A DNA stretch of 64,000 bases from Polytrichum commune (Eukaryota > Streptophyta > Polytrichopsida > Polytrichales > Polytrichaceae): assembly GCA_950295325.1 (NCBI GenBank), contig OX485807.1, positions 11,123,001 to 11,187,000 of the forward strand, read 5' to 3'. The notes beneath the pieces were generated by a model, which worked only from the letters and a program-made list of their open reading frames with translations, did no database searches and had not been told where the DNA came from. Shown here in pieces: positions 56,036-64,000 of this stretch (position 1 is the stretch's first letter; each line of letters starts with the position of its first letter). A program made the position numbers and the translations under genes.

Positions 56036-59000
56036 ATGCCAATCAGACAGGACAATATGGCAGATAATGATGGAATCAGTTCTGTAGAGCCTCCTGACGA
56101 CAAAGATGGGGATGATGAAAAGTTTGTTGAAGTTGATCCATCAGGTCGCTATGGACGAGTAAGTTCTTGCTTCTTACAGGCTTTGCGGTTATGACATGGG
56201 CGTTTTCATCTGAAAATTTCGATTCATCTTAAAGAGAATCAGTTCTATCATATTAGCCCAATAACATTTCTGAGGTTGCTTGGTTATGATCATTGACTAC
56301 CTAACATTGGGAGGAAATGATATTGACATATGTAGATCTTAGTTCATGGTCAACTGAAGAATTCAAGTAACTGTAAGCTTGGCCTGTTGGAGGAGCTAGG
56401 TTATTAGGAGGTGTGAAAATTGTCCTGTACAATCCAAGTGTTACTTACAGATCCTTCACTTGTTTACTGCCACCTCCCTCACATCTACCTCATGTTTGTG
56501 ACTGCAATCCCTTTGATCATAAGGCTTCTGGAGGCTGAAACATGTTGTTTAATTGCGAGAACTTTCTCTTGTGAACTGAAGTTTTGAATGTGTATTGTGA
56601 TGTTACAGTATGAAGAAGTTTTGGGCAAGGGAGCATTTAAAACAGTGTACGTAAAATTTTCAACCACTTGTTTACTATGTCAGATAGTATGCATGGGTGA
56701 ATCTGAACACTTGTGCTTTCAGATATGGAGTGGTCATATGACCTAGAGCATATCTGTCCCTTGTCAGTTCTCCTAACATTGGACATTAACATATTTACTA
56801 ATTCATTGCATCCTTCTTGCAGTTACAGGGCTTTTGATGAGGTGGAGGGTATCGAAGTAGCTTGGAATCAAGTGAAAGTACAAGATGTTCTTCAGAGCCC
56901 TGAGGACCTTGAACGTTTGTATTCTGAAGTTCACCTCCTTAAGACATTGAAACATAAGAATATCATCAAATTCTATAGTTCTTGGGTGGATACAAAAACC
57001 AAGAACGTGAACTTTATCACAGAAATTTTCACCTCTGGCACTTTGAGACAGTAAGTGACTCATGTTTTTCTTTTCTTACTTTTGAATGTGAATCTGGGTT
57101 AGACGGTTTTTGCCATCAAGGCTGCAAGGAAGGGATGCCTGCATCTTTGGGTTCCCTTGATGGACTTTCACTATTTTATCAATTTTTAGTAATTCGCCTT
57201 TAGCTGTAATTATTGTTGATTTGGGAACAGATGATTATTTCACTGACCAAAATGAATGCTTGCAGATACCGAAAGAAACACAAGCATGTTGATATAAAGG
57301 CAGTAAAGAACTGGTCACGACAGATTTTGAGAGGGCTTCTCTACCTCCATAGTCATGATCCACCTATCATTCATCGGGACCTCAAATGTGACAACATATT
57401 TGTGAATGGCAACCAGGGAGAAGTGAAAATTGGAGACCTTGGCCTTGCAGCGATCCTACGACAGGCGCATGCTGCCCACAGTGTAATTGGTGAGGAACCT
57501 TTGCTCTGACTTTGTCTAAGTTAAGATTCTGCTTGCTATATAGATGAATTGTGCGATCTGATCCCATTTTCCATGTTTGTGCTCTACTATACATCATAGC
57601 ATCTGGACACTTACCACAGTTTAACTCATCATGACATCATAGATTTGTATCTTTGTCAGTGATGGTATGTACTAGTTTGCAGCCTTGCCACTGGGCACCA
57701 AAACATATTTCGTTGTAGCTGTTTATATGTCCTTTATGGCTATAGACATGGCGTTTGCATGTCTGGTAATGTTTTTGTTTCAAGGTTGAGGATTTGCAGC
57801 CTTGTGCTGGATAACGTTTTTCTTATCCTATATTTATGCATATCGTTTTCAGAACTAGGTATGTCTGTTTGGGTTTGGTCTGCAGCCTGCAGACCTGTTT
57901 TGAGTTTTGACAAAGCTTCTTTGTGAAGTCAGCCCTCTCTGGCCTACCCTCTGATTCAAGGGTTCTTCCTTTTGTTTTGCAGGGACACCAGAGTTTATGG
58001 CCCCTGAGCTGTATGAAGAAGAATACAATGAGTTGGTGGACATATACTCCTTTGGAATGTGCCTACTTGAGATGGTCACTTTTGAGTACCCTTATAGTGA
58101 ATGTATAAATGCTGCTCAGATATACAAGAAAGTTTCTTCGGTGAGTGATCATTTGTTTCTGTTTCTGTATGGTTGTGGACTTTTAGAGTGCATTTTGTGG
58201 AGCAATTCTCATGTCCATTTCAAATGCTATGCATATTTTTAGCTGGGATCTCCATTCTAAGAGCTTTATTCTATTGGCAATCCAGAGTGTCAAACCAAGT
58301 ATGACCAGGTCATGTTAGTGTCACCAGCTTCTCTGTAGCTTGGGGTTCTAGTCCCATTTGTACAGTTTTTCAAAAGGTAAACAATATTCAGTGTTGGGGT
58401 TCTAACACCCAGAGGACAAAATGCATTCAGATTCTCCACCTAGTCAAGATCTTCCTGTATCTGTATCATGCCTATGCGAACATTTCATTGAAAAGGCTAA
58501 CCGAGGTTCTGGGCGTCTTTGTTAACTTGGCCAATCTGCAGGGAAAGAAACCAGCAGCATTAGATAAAGTGAAGGATCCAGAAGTTCGAGCTTTTGTTGA
58601 GAAGTGCTTAGCTACTGCATCAAGTCGTCTCCCTGCCAGAGAGCTTCTTATGGATCCATTCCTTCAGTGTGAAGGGGACCGTGAAGCTATAGAGTGTCTG
58701 CCTACCATTACTCTCTCAAAGACTCGTGCTGATGATTTTGAGGAGCTTGGAGTGATATGTGAGGAGCATTCGCCAACGCTTACTGCTGGAGAGCGGTACT
58801 ACAATAGCAAGGCGGAACATGATCGAAAAGGTCGTGGATCTGGTGAAGTTGACAGATCACATGTTGCAGGTAGTTCAAGGAGAATGCCACCATTATCTTC
58901 TGGTAGAAGGTCAGATGATGAAGATGATCCTTCTGGCAGCACTCGCTACTCCAAGGACCGAGCAAGGAGGGGCAGCCGAGATTTCAGAGTGAAAGGGAAA

Positions 59001-60811
59001 AGGAAAGATGACGATACAATATTTTTAAGGCTGCGAATTGCTGATCATGATGGTGAGTTCAAGTTAGAATGACATAAATTGGTATTGTGTTTTAAGGTTT
59101 CATGGCTGTCTGAAGTTTATAATACTGTTCCTCAGTGTTGGTAGTTATCAAATTGTTATCAAGTGAATCTCTGGTTTTGTGGTGTTGTCTTTTTCCACAA
59201 ATTTGTAAAGGCTTCCTAAATGTCATTATTCATAATTATTGTGCAGGCCATAGCCGCAACATTCATTTCCCATTCGATATAGAGGGTGATACAGCAATGT
59301 GTGTTGCGAGTGAGATGGTGGCTGAGCTTGACCTCTCCGACCAAGATGTCACCACCATTGCTGAAATGATTGATGCAGAAATCCTGGCCTTAGTCCCTGA
59401 ATGGCAACCAGGGGTTGCTGTTGATGATGAAACTGGCTACACAACCATCCATGATGGCACAGATCCGGTGGCATTTTCATCAGATGAGTCTGTTTTGGAA
59501 GAGCTATCCACTAGTTGGAAACCTCGTTCTACATCTCCCAGGTGATCATGCCTACATAAGTTTAGCTGAAATTATGTATCCTTAATTATCTTTAGGAGTT
59601 ATGGAGCAGAAGTCCATGCAGAGTTTTATAGAGTTTCACAACATAAATAGCAATTGACACTTAGAGCATTATAGTTATTACTTCACTGAACTTTCTAATT
59701 GTCTTTTGTGAGAGGTCATGTGCCTGTATTTCACTTCTATAGTTAGAGAGAAGTACTTGGCATTGTCTCGCTAGCATCTTGTCCTTCGCCATCTTACTCT
59801 ACTGTGTACTGTTTTGTTTGTGTTTACAGGATCAGCTCTGTGGCTGTAGGTTCACCTCCTAGAATGGTGGAAGGCACAATGCATGGGCGGTTTGAAGAAG
59901 TCACTTATCCCCCACGAGGGAGTCATTCTCGGCCTGGCTCGGACCCTGTGATCTTCACCAGTGAGTCTTCAGATGAACGGGATGAAGGAGACGACTCTGA
60001 AGAGCATAGGTCAAAACTTGGAGGCACACCAGACACTGGGTCACCTGGCTTAAGTCCCAAACATACAGACTGTACAGAAGGTCATAGCAGAAGAAATTCC
60101 TTTAATGAATTAGTAGAGATCAGGAGAAGTGCTGGAACTTCTAGATACGCTCAGGAGCCTTGGGAGGTTCTACATGGCGAAAATGAAAGATTAGAAAGTA
60201 GTGTGCAAGATGATGTGGCTCTCTCAGAGGGTGATGATGATGAAGATACTATTGCCCGAGAGTTGCAATTCTTGGCTTGGCGACAGGAGCAGGAGTTACA
60301 GGAACTGCATAGGCGACATGAGCAAGCCATGCTGCAAGTTAAGAATCGGCGGAGACAGAAAAACTCATATGGTGAACATGGGCAACCCATTTCACCTGAC
60401 TCTCAACAAACTGACTCTTCATGTGAAGTGTTTCCTCGAACTGAGACAAGGAGCTCCCTTAGAGCTGACAATCGCCCGTTTTCAAGAAATAGTTCCCGTG
60501 GCAAGCTATCTGTAGATAATTGGAACGGCAAGCAAGTTGTCGACGAGGGAGAGGACTCCAGCAGGCCCGCATTACAAGGAGTGTCTTTGAATCAGGATCT
60601 CAGGTATGTGGCTGCTCCAAAAGTTTATGGCTTGGGTCATAATCTGCAAGGTCATGTGGTTCAAGAATCCTCATCAGGCAAAAGACCTGCTAGAGAATCA
60701 TCACCATATAAATCGGATGGCGAGGGGAGTAGTCACAACAGCAGGCCGTATGACTATTTGAACCCCCGTCTTTCAATTGGTGGGGATAGGGCTGGGCAAC
60801 AGAACTATTAG
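56036..60811 (+). CDS. WNK: WNK (with-no-lysine) protein kinase, plant type
   Basis: Ser/Thr kinase of the plant WNK group, linked in the family to flowering time, osmotic and circadian signalling. Eight coding exons, consistent GT-AG phases: 56036-56158, 56609-56646, 56823-57050, 57266-57489, 57983-58140, 58542-59052, 59247-59541, 59830-60811; 852 residues. The catalytic Lys is K52 in the glycine loop (GKGAFKTVY), and the usual VAIK Lys is Asn69 (VAWNQV), the WNK hallmark. HRDLKCDN has Asp168; GDLGLA (Asp187) replaces DFG, as in plant WNKs; [11 protein letters not shown] follows. An OSR1_C-like (RFXV-binding) domain spans about 418-475, split between exons 6 and 7. An acidic, Ser-rich tail contains a predicted coiled coil (about 665-700, [20 protein letters not shown]). 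No damage. The start Met precedes the kinase by 40 residues, as usual. Confidence 0.95.
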
Positions 60812-61392
60812 GTAGTTGCTAATGACGAAAAATTACCTGGGTTATAATCTTGTAGCTCCAGTGTATCAGTATATAATTTGTTGAAGGGGCAAGGTGAGAG
60901 AGCAGAAGCTCCTGGACTCCTGTCCTGCCATTGCATTCCAGTATGGTGACAAGCTTTTGGTAGCGAGGACTAGTAAGTGCAAGGCATGCAGCTGTGACTA
61001 CCTGACGGGGTCTCTCATGCTTTTGTAGTATCTGATTAGGTAAATCAACAAATTGGGTTGTATGTCCAACTTTAAGATTAAGATCAGTTTCTTTCAAGCT
61101 TGAGGAGTGTTTGTTCATCATGTGTGCATGGGGTTATGTTCACATCACCATCATCTGCAACCTTGCATGGTCTTAGAGCTTCTGATGAGCATCTAAAATT
61201 TGATACTAGAGGAGTTTGTACATTGTTCAAGTTGTTGAAATGGATTGCAATCCATTGGCCTGTAGAAGATTATATTGATGGAATTACATGCATCACTAAA
61301 AATTGGTTGAATGCAAAGATTCCATAAGTATATAGGAAGTAACCAACCCAACCATGCCAAGAAGTATTTGTTTAGGGTTTGCTTTGGAACTA
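60812..61392 (+). other. WNK 3' flank
   Basis: Probably 3' untranslated region at first. No clear polyadenylation signal was chosen. No repeat until the TIR at 61393. Confidence 0.45.
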
Positions 61393-61596
61393 CAGTGACT
61401 TCAAGAAATGAGTCTATGAGTCTATGAGGGTATTTGATTTAGAAAAGTAACAACGTAGAGAGTATGAAGAATCAAAGCAATAAATTTTGAACATGAAAGT
61501 TTGAGAGCATGAAGTAACTGACAACCTCAAGAAAATTGAAAAGAAATTGCCACTAGATTAAAAAAATACATAGTGCCAAAGTTGACTATGTACATA

Positions 61597-62793
61597 GACT
61601 CATTTTTTGAGGCGTTATAGAAAGAGTGGTCAAAATCTTGTCCACTTTCCACGAGCAGCCAAAACAGCTGCAATTCGATCTGGCATGCTAGCATACAATC
61701 TCTCACATTGCTCTGTAGTGATCGTCTTATAAGTCTCCTCCACACGCTCCCATAATTGCAAAAGACCTACAGGAGGAGTTGGATAGGAATTCAAACGATG
61801 TTTGAGAATTGCCCAAACATGTTCTATGGGATTTAGGTATGGGGATTGAGCTGGCCACTCTAAAATAGTGAATGGTTGCTCTAAGAACCATTTCTGAACA
61901 ATCTTTGCCTTATGTATAGGAGCATTATCATGCTGGAAAATGACGTTATCGAGGTTCAAGTATCCTAATCTCTAAACTCAAGTACAAATCTCCATGCAAG
62001 ATTGTAATATAGTCCTTCGCATTTATACACCCATCCACCTTTTGTAAATCACCTACACCTCTTGCTGTCATACAACTCCATAGCATCAAAGACCCTCCAC
62101 CATGCTTCACTGTTTGCTTCACCGCACGATCAGGGAAGCTTTTTTGGTCATTGACCCAACACCAAGTCCTCCCATCTGCATTGAAACGATTTATCTTCGT
62201 TTCATCACTAAATACAACTCTCTTCCAATCCTTTGTTGTCCACTCTTCATGAATTCTTGCAAATCGTAGCCTCTCGTACATTTTTATGTGACAAACAAGG
62301 CTTAGGAATCTTCTCACAGGCACTCAATCCAGCATCTCTCAAAGTAGACCGCAAAGTGTTATCACAGAAACCCACTTCTCTACCCTCTCTCAACACTTTT
62401 GCTGCATGTATTGCCGTTTCCAACCCTCCAACCGTGACCAAACGCACAACACGTTGTCTCTCTGAAGTGCTAAGAATCTTTGGAACACCTCGTTTTGGCA
62501 ATTCTAAGTTACTACAATGTTTCTTCCTCACTCTATTCACCGTACTCTGTGAGAAACCCAATGACTTTGTAACCACTATTGTACTCTTACCTTTCATCAA
62601 AAGAGCAACGATATCTCTCACTTTGTCTCCTGAAATTGGCTTCATCATGCCAATTCTAATTCCTATTCTCCACAGTATGGTCCACAAGAAGGAAGAGAAG
62701 AGAAATCACAAAAAAATTCATCAAAAAACACAAATTTCTCTATGTTCTACACTCATGTGAAGTTGCTCCACAAGCCACCTCAAAAAATGAGTC
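61597..62793 (-). mobile_element. Tc1-like DNA transposon, full length
   Basis: 1197 bp. TIR GACTCATTTTTTGAGG (16 bp, perfect) at 61597-61612 and its complement at 62778-62793, with TA on both sides (61595-61596, 62794-62795). Length, TA target and the single transposase gene fit the Tc1 family. It encodes the transposase at 61630-62648 on the minus strand. Confidence 0.93.
61630..62648 (-). pseudogene. Tc1-type DD34E transposase with two frameshifts
   Basis: Amino-terminal frame (from MMKPISGDKVRDIVALL, ATG at 62648) holds two helix-turn-helix parts: KGKSTIVVTKSLGFSQSTVN, then the TLRSTLRDAGLSA region. The second frame holds the first catalytic Asp in VVFSDETKINRF, then RTWCWVND and KHGGGSLMLWSC. 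The third frame holds the second Asp in VIFQHDNAP and the Glu in YLNPIEHVWAIL, 34 residues apart (DD34E), and ends GKWTRF. Shifts lie near 62290 and 61960; the reading would otherwise be about 340 residues, full length for Tc1. No internal stop codons other than the shifts were noticed, so inactivation looks fairly recent. Could be assembly error at either site. Confidence 0.92.
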
Positions 62794-62991
62794 TATAAGG
62801 GTACATGCACATTTGTAATCTTAACTCACAATGTAGATATTATTTAGGCAAAGCACCATGTGGCATGTGTTAAGAGTGCATGAGGCACAATAGATTTTTT
62901 TGCTCGGCTTCATCCGCCTTAATGTTTCCCAGCTAGCCCCCCATCAATGCTCCTTGATAGGGGCATTGCCTCATTTCTTGAAGTCACTGTA

Positions 62992-63423
62992 ACTACATGA
63001 TTAGAGGTCAGCATTGAACTTGGCTCTGAAGCTTGAAGGTTAGTTAGTGAGGCATATTGGTGGGCACTTTAAGGAAAGAAGCAGCAGTAGGAGTTACATG
63101 CTGGGAACTCAATTCCCATCTATTCAAGGCTTTGGTGCTTCCAACTTTCACTTATGGTATTGAAATTTGGGGAGGTGACTTGAAAAACTCTCATTGGAAG
63201 GTTTTTGAGAAGGGCATGAAGATGCATATGATGTCAATTGCATTCTTGAAATTATCATGAAGTATTTTGAGTCCAATTAGCCTTTTCAGCTTCCTAGACA
63301 TTAAAATCAATTTCATTGTCATTGGTTGTCTACTTGTGCAAACATATCATCCCATCTACTATGCTTCCACTCATGTACTTCATGTCAACATACCATTCTT
63401 AAGCATGAGATAAGATTAGTATA
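62992..63423. other. Intergenic DNA
   Basis: A 67-codon frame (63057-63260) reads VLPTFTYGIEIWGGDLKNSH, which recalls the end of a LINE-type reverse transcriptase (the Y-G-x-E-x-W region), but it is too short to call. Confidence 0.35.
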
Positions 63424-63640
63424 AGGTAGATGGGCTTCAAGTGGCTTGTCTTCTTAATTGGACCCCTAGATTTGACTGGCATGTGGTTCGGTGAGGATCA
63501 AAGAGCAAACATCATAAAAGACACATGCTTAATAGAGATTGGACTAAATCTTCAAATATTAATAATTGCTCTACACTCAATAGTGAACACGAGTGGACTA
63601 TTTATCCATTTAAGAAATCAGCAAATATGTTATTTTGATA
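63424..63640 (+). repeat. Family A MITE, left part
   Basis: AGGTAGATGGGCTTCAAGTG after TA, then tgactggcatgtggttcgg, agagattggactaaatcttcaaatattaataatt and tatccattta, as in family A. The right end is not found. Confidence 0.65.
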
Positions 63641-63719
63641 ACCATAACAAAATAAGGGTAGGTCCAATTTTCAATTTGGTTTTTGCAGATGTTTCATCAT
63701 AGATTTGCTAATGCAACAC

Positions 63720-63795
63720 AAGTTTTGTTGTTTGAATTTAATAAGTAGAAGTTGGAGAACATGAAAAACGAACCAAATAACACCCACATACCTTT
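63720..63795 (+). repeat. Dispersed repeat shared with 43208-43311
   Basis: AAGTTTTGTTGTTTGAATTT ... CCAAATAACACCCACATACC matches 43208-43308. The rest of the window to 64000 shows nothing. Confidence 0.55.
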
Positions 63796-64000
63796 TCTCA
63801 ACTGCAATTGAAGAGTCTGACATTCTAGAAAGAAAATATGGATTCATTTGGAAGTGTTAATGTGGCCCATGTTACACGTTGGAAATATTATCACGTACTA
63901 AGTGGGTTTTCATCCAAACTTCAATCATCCATGACAATATTCCATTCCAAAAATTTTAGGATGCAAAATATACCAAACTTTGTTTCAATACGTGGCATTT

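Larger units (their letters stand above)
61393..62989. mobile_element. Outer TIR structure around the Tc1-like element
   Basis: CAGTGACTTCAAGAAATGAG at 61393-61412 is matched perfectly by its complement at 62970-62989, and TA flanks both sides (61391-61392, 62990-62991). Removing the inner element (61597-62793 plus one TA) leaves about 396 bp, the size of a non-autonomous TIR element. So this is probably a MITE-sized element into which the Tc1-like element inserted. Confidence 0.8.

Noticed and set aside
56620-56900. WNK kinase lacks the usual VAIK lysine and has DLG in place of DFG
   Set aside because: Both are normal for plant WNK kinases; the catalytic Lys is in the glycine loop (K52). 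Not a defect.
1-64000. CRISPR arrays, bacterial operons, rRNA, organelle DNA insertions, viral genes
   Set aside because: None seen: repeats lack regular spacer structure, genes are split with GT-AG introns, and no organelle or viral protein was recognised in the frames read.

Overview
The window is nuclear DNA of a land plant. Four split genes with GT-AG introns encode proteins whose sequences have plant-specific traits: a two-LIM protein of the WLIM type, subunit 4 of the COG tethering complex, a ULP2-type SUMO protease, and a plant-type WNK kinase. I cannot name the species. The two protein-coding DNA transposons here are a Tc1-type DD34E element and a pogo/Tigger-type element. Together with the absence of any recognisable LTR-retrotransposon protein, they make me lean to a non-seed plant (bryophyte, lycophyte or fern), but this is inference.

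Layout. 1-9 kb: AT-rich repeat land with miniature elements, a dead Tc1 transposase, and a cluster of a GGGAAC-rich repeat (called R1 here) that reaches the LIM gene. 9.37-11.75 kb: LIM gene (+, 5 exons). 13.93-17.2 kb: COG4 (-, 3 exons), convergent with LIM. 17.2-20.4 kb: repeats. 20.5-27.3 kb: ULP2-type SUMO protease (+, 13 coding exons), with a long leader that carries a 269 bp tandem duplication. 27.4-53 kb: about 25 kb without a host gene, filled with terminal-inverted-repeat (TIR) elements of several families (A-G), two SINE-like copies with target-site duplications, microsatellites, and one pogo/Tigger element at 46.1-47.95 kb. 53.0-53.7 kb: two R1-like copies, then a GC-richer leader. 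56.0-60.8 kb: WNK kinase (+, 8 coding exons). 61.4-63.0 kb: a Tc1-like element with its TIRs and TA target sites, nested inside a second TIR structure. 63.0-64 kb: more family A repeat.

The four host genes serve different housekeeping roles (actin bundling/transcription, Golgi tethering, SUMO removal, kinase signalling), and I see no sign that they form a pathway. The unusual content is in the mobile DNA. Several insertion events can be read precisely because the interrupted sequence is also present intact nearby. The SUMO protease also carries short motifs (PIP-like and SIM-like) outside its catalytic domain that deserve a test. I found no clear sign of a new enzymatic or defence system.
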